Assembly: GCA_910579865.1 (NCBI GenBank)
Contig: CAJTXA010000004.1
Location: 128,917-192,916 of the forward strand
DNA length: 64,000 nt
Direction: 5' to 3'
DNA from: an uncultured Lachnospiraceae bacterium
GTDB taxonomy: Bacteria; Bacillota; Clostridia; Lachnospirales; Lachnospiraceae
Notes under the pieces: model-generated
What the model saw: only the letters and a program-made list of their open reading frames with translations
Told to the model about the DNA's origin: nothing
The model's database searches: none
Part shown: positions 27,340-36,900 of the stretch, in pieces
How the letters are laid out: each line of letters opens with the position of its first letter
Numbering within the stretch: the first letter of the stretch is position 1
Made by a program: the position numbers and the translations under genes

Positions 27340-28581
27340 ATGGGGAAGAAACGTAATATTATAGTAGGACAGTCGGGAGGACCCACTTCCGTAATTAATT
27401 CTAGTTTGGCAGGGGTATATAAAACAGCAAAAGAAAGAGGATTTCATAAAGTGTATGGCATGTTACATGGTATACAAGGGTTTTTAGATGAGCAGTATGT
27501 TGATCTTTCCACGCAGATTCACTCTGATATGGATATTGAATTGTTAAAACGAACGCCATCCGCTTTTTTGGGTTCTTGCCGTTTTAAATTACCAGGAATT
27601 CATGAAAACCCAGATATTTATGAAAAGATTTTTCAAATATTAGACAAGTTAGAAATTGATGCGTTTATCTACATAGGTGGAAATGATTCAATGGATACAA
27701 TTAAAAAACTGTCTGACTATGCAATTATTAAAGGACATGAGCAGAAGTTTCTTGGTGTGCCAAAAACCATTGACAATGATTTAGCACTTACCGATCATAC
27801 CCCTGGTTTTGGAAGTGCTGCTAAATATATTGCTGCTTCTACAAAAGAAGTGATTCGAGATGCATTAGGGTTGACTTATAACAAAGAAATGATTAGCGTG
27901 ATTGAAGTAATGGGACGAAATGCAGGATGGCTGACTGGGGCAACAGCGCTTGCTAAAACAGAAGAATGTGATGGGCCAGATTTAATCTATCTTCCAGAGA
28001 TTGATTTTGATATTGAAAAGTTTTTAAAGAAAACACAGGAATTGTTAAAGAAAAAAACTTCTGTTGTGATTGCAGTATCGGAAGGAATACGGTTGTCTGA
28101 TGGCAGATATGTTTGTGAGCTGTCAGGCGGAGGAGATTATGTTGATGCATTTGGACATAAACAGCTACAAGGAACAGCTTCCTATCTGGCTAATTTTTTA
28201 GGAGCAGAGATCGGATGTAAAACACGCAGCATTGAGTTTTCGACTTTACAAAGAAGTGCTTCTCATATGGCATCTAGGGTAGATGTCAATGAAGCTTTTA
28301 TGGTTGGTGGTGCTGCTGTAAAAGCGGCAGACGAAGGAGATACTGGTAAGATGGTCGTAATCGATCGAGTTTCAGATGATCCTTATATGAGTGCGGCTGG
28401 AATTTATGATGTACATCGAATTGCCAATAATGAAAAACTAGTTCCTCGTTCTTGGGTAAATAAAGAAGGAAACTATGTGACAGAGGAATTTATCAATTAT
28501 ATTGAACCATTAATTCAAGGAGATTATCAGCCATTTATGGTAAATGGTCTGCCACAGCACTTGGTGTTACGGAAAAAGTAA
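27340..28581 (+). CDS. pfp: PPi-type 6-phosphofructokinase
   Basis: Converts fructose 6-phosphate to fructose 1,6-bisphosphate, probably with pyrophosphate. The N-terminal GQSGGPTSVINSSLAGV is the phosphate-donor loop. GGNDSMDT, with Asn-Asp in place of the ATP-type Gly-Asp-Gly, and PKTIDNDL, with Lys in place of Gly, are the residues that mark PPi use. EVMGRNAGWL contacts the sugar phosphate. Length 413 fits the PPi clade. TTAGGAGG precedes the ATG. PPi as phosphoryl donor is inferred from these residues. Confidence 0.92.
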   Translation: MGKKRNIIVGQSGGPTSVINSSLAGVYKTAKERGFHKVYGMLHGIQGFLDEQYVDLSTQIHSDMDIELLKRTPSAFLGSCRFKLPGIHENPDIYEKIFQILDKLEIDAFIYIGGNDSMDTIKKLSDYAIIKGHEQKFLGVPKTIDNDLALTDHTPGFGSAAKYIAASTKEVIRDALGLTYNKEMISVIEVMGRNAGWLTGATALAKTEECDGPDLIYLPEIDFDIEKFLKKTQELLKKKTSVVIAVSEGIRLSDGRYVCELSGGGDYVDAFGHKQLQGTASYLANFLGAEIGCKTRSIEFSTLQRSASHMASRVDVNEAFMVGGAAVKAADEGDTGKMVVIDRVSDDPYMSAAGIYDVHRIANNEKLVPRSWVNKEGNYVTEEFINYIEPLIQGDYQPFMVNGLPQHLVLRKK

Positions 28582-28597
28582 GACTGGAAAATTCTGC

Positions 28598-28626
28598 TTG
28601 TGTTTCTAAATTTTGTGTATTATACT
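28598..28626 (+). promoter_or_regulatory. Sigma-A-like promoter of the flagellin gene
   Basis: TTGTGT at 28598-28603, exactly 17 bases, TATACT at 28621-28626. No sigma-28 consensus is visible. Confidence 0.6.
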
Positions 28627-28655
28627 AAAAGTGCAGAGAAGAGTTAAAAAAATGA

Positions 28656-28678
28656 TGTACAAGAAAAAAACTTGTACA
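28656..28678 (+). promoter_or_regulatory. Hairpin at the flagellin ribosome binding site
   Basis: TGTACAAG and CTTGTACA form a perfect 8-bp stem around seven A residues, ending 2 bases before AAAGGAG. GGA motifs directly follow, as in CsrA-regulated flagellin leaders. Confidence 0.6.
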
Positions 28679-28692
28679 GGAAAGGAGTAACT

Positions 28693-29460
28693 ATGAAATT
28701 ATCAGCATGGAACAATAATTATGCAAAATCTTTATATGGTAAAATAGCTAGTGGGAAAAGGATTCAATCAGCAGCAGATGATGCAGCGGGTCTTGCAATT
28801 GCACAAAAATTGTTAAAAGAGAGCAATGGATTAAATGTAGGTGCTTATAATATACAAAAGGGAATTGGTGTTGCCAACATTCAAGATGGAGCGTTAGGAA
28901 CCATGCACGATTCCTTACAACGGATTCGAGAACTGAGTATCCAAGCGTCCAATGGGATTTATACCGATTCGGATAAGCAGGCAATTCAGGGAGAAATCGA
29001 TCAGCTTTTGATGGATATTGAGCATACTGCAGTTGGAACAGAATATAATCAGATGAAATTATTAGATGGAAGCATGGCAGATATGCATATTGCTTCAAAT
29101 CCAGATGGAACAGGAATGAAAATCCAGATGGAGAATGCGACTTTAAAGGCGTTAGGACTAGAAGGCTATAGCATTATGGGAAAAGTGGATATAGGGGCAA
29201 TTGATTCTGCAATAGCAAAGATTAGTGCTTCAAGAGGCCGTACAGGGGCTTCCACAAATGCATTAGAACATGCTTATAATTATAATACAAGAGCATCTTT
29301 GGAATTAACTGGTGCAAGAAGTCGTATTGAAGATTTGGATATTCCAAAAGCTGTTTCTGAACAAAAGAAAAATAAACTATTACAAGATTATCGTTTTGGA
29401 ATGATGAAAAAGCAGATTGACAATGATTCGTATGTTTTAAAATTGTTTGGAAGTATGTAA
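28693..29460 (+). CDS. Flagellin-like protein
   Basis: 255 residues with flagellin N- and C-terminal D0/D1 regions: YGKIASGKRIQSAADDAAGL and AIAQKLLKESNGLNVGAYNI at the start, RTGASTNALEHAYNYNTRAS and LTGARSRIEDLDIPKAVSEQ near the end. Almost no central variable domain is present, so it would form a minimal smooth filament or act as a minor flagellin. The N-terminus (MKLSAWNNNYAKSLYG) and the C-terminal extension MMKKQIDNDSYVLKLFGSM are atypical; standard flagellins end near helix QANQ-type sequences. ATG 28693 has AAAGGAG upstream. It lies apart from the motility operon. Confidence 0.85.
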   Translation: MKLSAWNNNYAKSLYGKIASGKRIQSAADDAAGLAIAQKLLKESNGLNVGAYNIQKGIGVANIQDGALGTMHDSLQRIRELSIQASNGIYTDSDKQAIQGEIDQLLMDIEHTAVGTEYNQMKLLDGSMADMHIASNPDGTGMKIQMENATLKALGLEGYSIMGKVDIGAIDSAIAKISASRGRTGASTNALEHAYNYNTRASLELTGARSRIEDLDIPKAVSEQKKNKLLQDYRFGMMKKQIDNDSYVLKLFGSM

Positions 29461-29475
29461 ATTTTAGAAAAATGA

Positions 29476-29504
29476 TTGACAGACAAAAAAATCTATGCTA
29501 CTAT
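29476..29504 (+). promoter_or_regulatory. Promoter of rplJ-rplL
   Basis: TTGACA at 29476-29481, 17-base spacer, TACTAT at 29499-29504 with a TGC extension. A near-consensus housekeeping promoter. Confidence 0.85.
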
Positions 29505-29511
29505 ATTTGAG

Positions 29512-29650
29512 TGTTAAAACTGCCTAAGACAGTAGGTGCTGAAAAGCATAAGGAAGAAACCGCCTACCGAGGTCAATATAAGAAAGAACATAGTAGTAGT
29601 ATGTTTTAAGACTTATAACCTCGCTGCCTTTTGCAGCGGGGTTTTCGCAT
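29512..29650 (+). ncRNA. Ribosomal protein L10 leader with attenuator
   Basis: The leader contains the hallmark sequence of the L10(L12)4-binding RNA: AGTAGGTGCTGAAAAGCATA followed by a CCGCCTACCGAGG segment, forming the closing stem AGTAGG/CCTAC with the kink-turn region. It is followed by an intrinsic terminator, CCTCGCTGC at 29619-29627 against GCAGCGGGG at 29633-29641 and TTTT. Free L10 binding is known to shift such leaders to the terminated form. Confidence 0.88.
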
Positions 29651-29716
29651 AGAAAAGCGAGTGTTGACAGCAAATGTGGGCAGCCACAGAAAATCGAATA
29701 AGGAGGGAAATCACTT

Positions 29717-30202
29717 ATGGCTAAAGTTGAGATTAAGAAACCTATCGTAGATGAGATTTCTGAATTGCTTAATGGTGCCCAAGCTGTAGTAATAGCTGAT
29801 TATCGTGGACTTACTGTAGAACAGGATACACAGCTTCGTAAGCAGTTAAGAGAGGCAGGCGTTGTATATAAAGTATATAAAAATACAATGATCCGCTTTG
29901 CAATTAAGGGAACCGAATATGAAGCGTTAGGATCTCATTTAGAGGGACCAACAGCAATTGCCGTATCAAAGACAGATGCGACAGCTCCAGCAAGAATTTT
30001 ATTTAATTTTGCTAAGACAGCTCCAGCTCTTGAATTAAAGGCTGGTATTGTAGATGGAACTTATTATGATGAAAAAGGAATTCAGGTTATCGCAACCATT
30101 CCATCAAGAGAGGAATTACTGTCCAAATTCTTGGGAAGTATTCAGTCTCCAATTACAAACTTTGCTCGTGTTATTAAGCAGATTGCAGAAAAGGGCGAAT
30201 AA
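29717..30202 (+). CDS. rplJ: 50S ribosomal protein L10
   Basis: Base of the ribosomal stalk. Diagnostic segments are VVIADYRGLTVEQDTQLRKQ, VYKVYKNTMIRFAIKGT and LEGPTAIAVSKTD. 161 residues, normal; the C-terminal helix that binds L7/L12 dimers is intact. AAGGAGGG precedes the ATG. Expression is controlled by the leader just upstream. Confidence 0.98.
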   Translation: MAKVEIKKPIVDEISELLNGAQAVVIADYRGLTVEQDTQLRKQLREAGVVYKVYKNTMIRFAIKGTEYEALGSHLEGPTAIAVSKTDATAPARILFNFAKTAPALELKAGIVDGTYYDEKGIQVIATIPSREELLSKFLGSIQSPITNFARVIKQIAEKGE

Positions 30203-30282
30203 ATCAAATTAAAATTTAGGAAAGGAAAAGCTATTTTTTGACATATCCCAATTGGAATATGTTTTATAGCAGGAAAATAACA

Positions 30283-30645
30283 ATGACAACAGCAGAAATC
30301 ATTGAAGTAATTAAAGGTTTAACCGTATTAGAATTAAACGATTTAGTAAAAGCTTGTGAAGAAGAGTTTGGTGTTTCCGCAGCTGCAGGTGTGGTAGTAG
30401 CAGCACAGGGAGGAGCAGCACCAGAAGATGAAAAGACAGAATTTGATGTAGAATTAACAGAAGTTGGTTCTGAGAAAGTTAAAGTTATTAAAGTAGTTCG
30501 TGAAGCTACTGGCTTAGGCTTAAAAGAAGCAAAAGAAGTAGTTGATACTGCTCCAAAAGCAGTAAAGACAGGTGTTTCTAAGGAAGAAGCAGAAGAGTTA
30601 AAGAAGAAGTTAGAAGAAGTTGGTGCAAAAGTTACATTAAAGTAA
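30283..30645 (+). CDS. rplL: 50S ribosomal protein L7/L12
   Basis: Mobile stalk protein that recruits translation GTPases. [20 protein letters not shown] is the dimerisation domain, [15 protein letters not shown] the flexible hinge, and [20 protein letters not shown] the factor-binding domain. 120 residues from ATG 30283, which has AGGA 8 bases upstream; the longer frame from 30238 is not supported. A terminator follows, and rpoB is not next, unlike the usual order. Confidence 0.97.
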   Translation: MTTAEIIEVIKGLTVLELNDLVKACEEEFGVSAAAGVVVAAQGGAAPEDEKTEFDVELTEVGSEKVKVIKVVREATGLGLKEAKEVVDTAPKAVKTGVSKEEAEELKKKLEEVGAKVTLK

Positions 30646-30663
30646 AAGTGTGCTTATTAGAAG

Positions 30664-30700
30664 CCTCAGAGTGGTTACTAGATTACTCTGGGGTTTTTTT
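30664..30700 (+). terminator. Terminator of rplJ-rplL
   Basis: CCTCAGAGT at 30664-30672 pairs with ACTCTGGGG at 30685-30693, followed by seven T residues. Confidence 0.93.
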
Positions 30701-30816
30701 ATATATAAAGAAAAAGATTTGAATCAAAATTTATTTTTTTTCGTCTATTCTTTTAGAGAAGGTTTTTATAAATGGGGGTAAAAGCAAAGGTTTAGAGGAC
30801 AGAAAGGAGTAAAAAA

Positions 30817-32085
30817 ATGAAAAGACAAAAATGGACAATTGGAATATGTGCAGCATTGACTGCTGGAATGGCATTGTCACTGATGGGATGTTCAAAATCA
30901 AATGATATTATTGTGAAAAGTGCAGATTTAATGGAAGGAATTCAACAGAATAAGGTTCATACAGATGTGGATATTACAGGAAATGGAGCAGAAGTTTTAA
31001 CAGACTTTGGGGTTCGGCTTTTGCAGAATACGATAAATGGAGAACAAAATACATTGATTTCCCCTTTTTCCGTTATTTGTGCACTTGGTATGACTGCAAA
31101 TGGAGCACAGGGACGTACTTTAGAGCAAATGGAACAAGTATTTGGAATTGGGACAGAGGAGTTAAATGCCTATTTATATGCTTATGTAAATGGATTATCG
31201 AATGGAAAAAATTATAAACTTTCTGTTGCCAATTCAATTTGGTTTAAAGATGATAAAAATTTTACAGTAAAACAAAATTTTTTACAAACAAATGCAGATT
31301 GGTATGGTGCAGATATTTATAAACAAATTTTTAATGATGAAGCAACAGAAAAAATCAATCATTGGGTGAAGGAGCATACAGATGGAATGATTCCAGAGAT
31401 TCTTTCAGAGGTTCCAAAGGATGCGGTGATGTATCTGGTAAATGCGCTTGCTTTTGATGCAGAATGGGAAAGAATTTATAAAGAATCAGAAGTACATGAT
31501 AGAGTATTTACAACAGAAGATAAGAAAGAACAAAAAGTAGAGATGATGTATTCGATGGAACACAAATATTTGGAAGATGAAAATGCAACTGGATTTATAA
31601 AATATTATGCAGGTAAAAAGTATGCATTTGCCGCATTGCTTCCAAAAGAGGGAATATCTATAGAGGATTATATAAAATCTTTAAATGGAGAAAATCTGCA
31701 TACAATATTAGAAAATGCAACTGAAATTGATGTAAATGCAGCAATTCCTAAATTTCAATGTGAATATGATATCGAGTTGTCAAAGGTGTTTGAAGGATTA
31801 GGAATGACAGATGCTTTTGACAGTGACTTGGCAGATTTTTCTGAGATTGGATCTTATACAAATCAAAATTTATATATTAGTAGAATTCTTCATAAAACAT
31901 TTCTTGCTGTAGATGAAAAAGGAACAAAGGCAGGAGCAGCTACTGCTGTAGAGATGGCACGGGGATTATCTTTAAGAGAAGAAAAACAGGTTCATCTAAA
32001 TCGGCCATTTGTCTATTTGTTAATGGATTGTAAAGCAAATGTACCAGTGTTTATTGGAACTGTAATGGAGATAGAAGAAAATTAG
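30817..32085 (+). CDS. Lipoprotein serpin (serine/cysteine protease inhibitor)
   Basis: 422 residues. The N-terminal signal has a lipobox, LSLMGCSKS, placing the mature protein outside the cell on a lipid anchor. The serpin core is clear: NTLISPFSVICALGMTANGA, VANSIWFKD, VNALAFDAEWE, ISRILHKTFLAVDEKGTKAG with the hinge Ala-rich stretch AGAATAVEMARG, and NRPFVYLLMD. The hinge of small residues suggests a working inhibitor; the reactive bond lies a few residues after ATAVEMARG but I cannot fix P1. AGAAAGGAG precedes the ATG. Bacterial serpins in gut species can inhibit host proteases; that role is inferred. Confidence 0.93.
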   Translation: MKRQKWTIGICAALTAGMALSLMGCSKSNDIIVKSADLMEGIQQNKVHTDVDITGNGAEVLTDFGVRLLQNTINGEQNTLISPFSVICALGMTANGAQGRTLEQMEQVFGIGTEELNAYLYAYVNGLSNGKNYKLSVANSIWFKDDKNFTVKQNFLQTNADWYGADIYKQIFNDEATEKINHWVKEHTDGMIPEILSEVPKDAVMYLVNALAFDAEWERIYKESEVHDRVFTTEDKKEQKVEMMYSMEHKYLEDENATGFIKYYAGKKYAFAALLPKEGISIEDYIKSLNGENLHTILENATEIDVNAAIPKFQCEYDIELSKVFEGLGMTDAFDSDLADFSEIGSYTNQNLYISRILHKTFLAVDEKGTKAGAATAVEMARGLSLREEKQVHLNRPFVYLLMDCKANVPVFIGTVMEIEEN

Positions 32086-32166
32086 AGAAATTTGACTATT
32101 TGAAAATCGTTTATTTTTCGTTATAATAAAAAAAGAAATTTTAGTAAAAAGAAAAGGGAGGTTAAA

Positions 32167-33018
32167 ATGAGAAAGGATAACGGACAAAAGAAAATGTGGG
32201 ATATTAGATCTTGGAAAAAAGTAATTTGGATTGTACTTTTTTGTATGTTATTTACAGCAACTTTGTTTTCGTTAGAAGAAAGACCAGTTTTTGCTGTTAG
32301 TGCAGAGGATCAGAAAACAATTATTTGTATTGATCCAGGACATGGCGGTGATACAGATGGTGCAACTTATACTTATGATGAGGTTGCGGTTTATGAAAAG
32401 GATTTGAACTTACAAATTGCACTGAAGTTGGAACAGGAATTGCAAAAATATGAAAATTTAGAAGTGATTATGACAAGAAGAGAAGATATTACAGTAGGGC
32501 TAAAGGAACGGACACAGATTGCAGCAGAACAGAACGCAGATTATTTGATATCAATACATAATAATGCTGCTGGAAATGCAGAATTAAATCCAAAGGGATG
32601 TATGGTTTTAGTGACAGCAAGCCATTATCAGCCTCTAAAGACACGTGTACCAGATATCTATGAAGCATCTAGTCAATTAGGATTGTCAATTGTAGAAAAA
32701 CTGCAAGATTTGGGGCTCTCATTAGGAAATGAACTTGGTGCGGACAGTAACTTTGGTTTGGTTCGGCGTCCATATAGCAAAGAGGGAGGAGCAAGAGGAA
32801 CTTATTATTACCCAGATGGAAGTTTTTCTGATTATTATGCCTTACTTCGTTATGGGGTTGAAGTTGGAATACCATCTATTATTATAGAACATGCTTATTT
32901 AAGTAATGAAGAGGATTATCGTACTTATCTTGCAACAGACGAGGCTTTGTCATTACTTGCAAAAGCAGATGCAAAAGGGATAGCAGAAGCGCTTCATTTA
33001 AAAGAAAAACCAGAATAA
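32167..33018 (+). CDS. N-acetylmuramoyl-L-alanine amidase, Amidase_3 type
   Basis: Zinc amidase that cuts peptide stems from peptidoglycan. After an N-terminal membrane or signal helix (about residues 19-40, VIWIVLFCMLFTATLFS), the AmiC-like domain begins at IICIDPGHGGD (first zinc His), then EKDLNLQIA (Glu ligand), SIHNNAA (second His) and PSIIIEHAYLSN (catalytic Glu). 283 residues. A long insert between His and the final Glu (residues about 150-225) includes the unusual GGARGTYYYPDGSFSDYYA. AAGGGAGG precedes the ATG. It has no cell-wall-binding repeats. Confidence 0.93.
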   Translation: MRKDNGQKKMWDIRSWKKVIWIVLFCMLFTATLFSLEERPVFAVSAEDQKTIICIDPGHGGDTDGATYTYDEVAVYEKDLNLQIALKLEQELQKYENLEVIMTRREDITVGLKERTQIAAEQNADYLISIHNNAAGNAELNPKGCMVLVTASHYQPLKTRVPDIYEASSQLGLSIVEKLQDLGLSLGNELGADSNFGLVRRPYSKEGGARGTYYYPDGSFSDYYALLRYGVEVGIPSIIIEHAYLSNEEDYRTYLATDEALSLLAKADAKGIAEALHLKEKPE

Positions 33019-33042
33019 AAAATAAAGTACAAAATGAAAAAG

Positions 33043-33091
33043 TACGATTATCTTTTTTATAAAAAATAAAAAAGATAGTCGTATTTTTTTT
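33043..33091 (+). terminator. Terminator after the amidase
   Basis: TACGATTATCTTTTTT pairs with AAAAAAGATAGTCGTA with one mismatch, followed by eight T residues. Confidence 0.9.
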
Positions 33092-33207
33092 GAAAATATG
33101 TTTTTTTCAAAATTTAATTGATAAAATGTTTTAGATTACAGTATAATAAAAGTCATAAGATTAAGAAAGAATTTGTATAGAAACCAGAGAATAAGGAGAG
33201 AAAAGTG

Positions 33208-33909
33208 ATGGCATATATTGAATTTAATCATATTACAAAAGCATATCACAGTGGAGAAAGTCAAATAAAAGCATTAGATGATGCAAGTTTTCAAGTGGAA
33301 CAGGGAGAACTTGCTGTGATATTAGGTTCGTCTGGAGCAGGTAAGACGACAGCCTTAAATATTTTGGGTGGTATGGATGTGCCAACGACAGGACAGATTC
33401 TTGTGGATAATAGTGATATTACAAAGTATAATAAAAAACAATTAGTTGGATATCGAAGAACTGATATTGGATTTGTGTTTCAATTTTATAATCTGGTTCC
33501 TAATTTAACAGCATTGGAAAATGTAGAGTTGGCAGCACAGATTTGTAAAAATTCGTTAGATGCTTCAGAAACTTTGGATAAAGTAGGACTTTCTGAAAGG
33601 AAGAATAATTTTCCAGCACAATTATCTGGTGGAGAACAACAGCGTGTTTCCATTGCAAGAGCATTAGCAAAGAATCCAAAGTTACTTTTATGTGATGAAC
33701 CAACTGGAGCATTGGATTATAACACAGGAAAACAAATTTTACAGCTTCTTCAGGATACTTGTCATAAAGAGCATATTACGATTTTATTGATTACGCATAA
33801 TTCTGCATTAGCACCTATGGCGGATCGATTGATTCGATTTAAAAGTGGAAAAGTAATAGAGATTGTTAGAAATGAGCAACCTACTCCAATAGAAGAAATT
33901 GAATGGTAA
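33208..33909 (+). CDS. ABC transporter ATP-binding protein (LolD/MacB type)
   Basis: ATPase of an export or mechanotransmission ABC system. Walker [16 protein letters not shown]-loop [13 protein letters not shown], signature [15 protein letters not shown], Walker [13 protein letters not shown] and the switch His in LLITHN are all present. 233 residues from ATG 33208, after AAGGAGAG. It pairs with the large permease that follows, 33 bases downstream. Confidence 0.94.
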   Translation: MAYIEFNHITKAYHSGESQIKALDDASFQVEQGELAVILGSSGAGKTTALNILGGMDVPTTGQILVDNSDITKYNKKQLVGYRRTDIGFVFQFYNLVPNLTALENVELAAQICKNSLDASETLDKVGLSERKNNFPAQLSGGEQQRVSIARALAKNPKLLLCDEPTGALDYNTGKQILQLLQDTCHKEHITILLITHNSALAPMADRLIRFKSGKVIEIVRNEQPTPIEEIEW

Positions 33910-33942
33910 AGATAAGAAGAAAAGAAAGGTTGGATATAAGGA

Positions 33943-36900
33943 ATGAAGAAAGCATATAGCAAAGATATCTGGCGTTCTATTTGGAAAGGAAAAAAACGTT
34001 TTTTTTCGATTCTGTTGATTACTGCATTAGGAGTGACTACATTGACTGGGATTAAAGCAGGTTGTGTGGATTTGCGCTATTCTGCCGATGCTTTTTTTGA
34101 TAGGCAGGGGTTATTTGATATCAGTGTGGTTTCTACGTTAGGATTGACAAAAGAAGATGTCTCTGTATTGCAGCAAACAGAGAAAGTTGCAGTAGCAGAG
34201 GGAGCATACAGTGAAATTGTTCATACAGAATATGATGAAAAACGTCAAAGTGCAGAGATAAAAGTATTAAGTGAGAATGGAATAAATCTTCCTTTTCTTA
34301 TAGAAGGAACACTTCCAATAGTGGAAAATGAGATTGCAGTAACAGAGAAGTATAGACAGAATACTGGCAGAGGGATTGGAGAGATTGTAACAATAGAAGA
34401 TGGTTCTAATTTTTCTATTACAGAATATAAAATTAGTGGAATTGTTGTAGATGTAATGGATATTAATAATCCAAATGGAAGCGTTGCTTTTCGTTCTTCT
34501 TCTACAGCAGATTATACCTTTTTTGTATTGCCAGAGGCAGTGGAAACAGATATTTATACCGCTATTTATTTGAAATTAACCGATTGTAAAGACCTACTTT
34601 GTTATTCAGATGAATATGAAGAATCAATCAGACAAGTGGCACAAGAAATTGAGGGGCAGATAAAAGAGGTACGTGAGCAGGCACGTTATGATTCTGTTAT
34701 AGACGAGGCAAATCAAGAGCTTGTTGAAGCAGAACAAAAGATGGAACAGGAATTTTTAAAGGCAGAAAAGGAGCTAACAGATGCAGAGAAAAAACTTTTA
34801 GATGGAGAGGAGAATTTAGAAAAGGGAAAAAGAGAATTAGAAAAAAATCAGCAGCAGGCAGAGGAGGAATTTTTAAAAGCAGAGAAAGAAATAGAAGATG
34901 GGTATCAACAGTTGAGAACCGCAGAGAAACAGCTTGCTGAGTCAGAAAAACAAATACAGGAAGGAGAGCAACAACTAGAACAGGCAAAAGAAGAATTGAC
35001 CTACCAGCAAACTGAAAGTAATGTACAATTAGAAACAGCTCGTAAGCAATTAGAAGAGGGAATTGAACAAGTACAAAATATGTTAGATCAGTTTCAATCC
35101 AATGAAATGATGCCATCGCTGGCTGAGTTACAGGCACAATTACAGCAATTGACAGCCCAATTAGAGGAAGTAAATCAGCAACAAGCAGAAGCAGATGCAC
35201 AGTTTCAGGCAGCGTGGCAGCAGATTGCAGAACAGGAAGCAGAGTTAGCAGAGGCAAGGGTTCAGTTAGAAAATGGACAAGCAGAGTTGGAAAAAAACCG
35301 ATTCAAATTGGAAGAAGGAGAAGTAGAATTAGAACGACAAAAGCAAGAAGTGAAAGAACAGATACAAGAGGGAGAGGAAGAACTTGTCAAGGCAGAACAA
35401 GAACTTTTGGAAGGAAAAAAAGAGTGGGAAGAGGGATGGAAGGAGTATCAAGAAAAGCGAACAGAAGCAGAACAAGAACTAAAGGAAGCAAGAGAGAAAA
35501 TTGCAGATATTCATATGGCACAATGGTATGTACAAGAACGTGATTCTTTAAGCGGTTATGCAAATATTGAAAGTGATGCAGATTGTATTGAAGCGATTGG
35601 AAATGCATTTCCTATTATTTTTTTAGTAGTGGCTGTTTTGATTAGTTTAACAACGATTACTCGTATGATTGAAGAGGATCGAGGATTGATTGGAACATAT
35701 AAAGCTCTTGGATTTACAGATGGAGAAATTCGGAAAAAATATTTGATTTATGCCTTGTCAGCAAGTCTGCTTGGAGGAATCTTAGGAGATTTATGTGGAT
35801 TTATCGTTTTGCCAGAGATTATTTTTATCTTTTTCCGAATTATGTATTTATTACCAGAATATAATTTAAAATTTAATTTTGGATATGGATTTGGTGGAAT
35901 TTTATTATTTTTAACAGGAGTTGCAGGAGCAACAGGATATGCTTGCTATACAGAATTGAAGCAGATGCCAGCAGTTTTGATGCGGCCAAAAGCACCACAA
36001 TCAGGTTCAAGAGTAGTTTTAGAATATATGACACCTCTATGGAATCGATTATCATTTCTAAATAAGGTAACAGTAAGAAATTTATTTCGTTATAAAAAGA
36101 GGTTGATTATGACTATATCAGGAATTATGGGGTGTACAGCATTAATTCTTTGTGGTTTTGCAATTAAGGATACCGTAACAGATCTGATGCCACGTCAATA
36201 TCAGTATATATATCGTTATGATTTGATGGCGGTAGCTTCACCAGAAGAGAATACAAAACTACTATCTTATTTAAAAAATAATGAAAATATAGCAGATTTT
36301 TTAAATGTGCAAATTGACTCAGTTAAGTTAAAAAACCAGATAGGAAAAGAACAGAAAATTCAGTTAATTGTTGTACCACAAAATGCAGAATTTTATAACT
36401 ATATTCATTTAGAAAATACACAAGGAAAACAGGTGGAACTTAAGGAGAAAGGAATTTATATTACACAAAATGCGGCAGAACTATTACATTTGAATAGAGA
36501 AGAAACTGTTTTTTTGCAGAATCTTAAATTAGTGCAAAAAGAAGCAACGGTTATGGAAATTGTAAAAAATTATTTAGGAAATGCAGTTTATATAACACAG
36601 GCAACTTATGAGGAATTATTTGAACAATATGAGCCAAATGGAGCATTAATCCAGTTGTCAGATATATGTACTGATCATTTGGGATTTGCAGAAGAATTAG
36701 GACGTAAGGAGGGAATCCTTTCTTCTATTAGTACAGAGGAATTGAGAAGAGATTTTTCTAAGGCATTTGTGCTGATGAATATGATTGTATATGTAATTTT
36801 ATTTTTGGCAGCAGGGCTTGCATTTGTAGTATTGTTTACATTGTCTGCTACAAATATATCTGAGCGTATTCGAGAGTTGGCAACAATTAAAGTACTTGGT

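Noticed and set aside
28598..28626. Sigma-28 promoter for flagellin
   Set aside because: No TAAA-N15-GCCGATAA-like pair could be found; a sigma-A-like pair with 17-base spacing fits better.
34741..35500. Repeat array or CRISPR-like structure
   Set aside because: The repeated look comes from coiled-coil codons; there are no constant repeats with unique spacers.
35214..35543. Plus-strand frame of 109 codons rich in Arg and Gly
   Set aside because: It lies wholly inside the coiled-coil coding part of the permease in another frame; the composition is a by-product of Glu/Lys/Gln codons.
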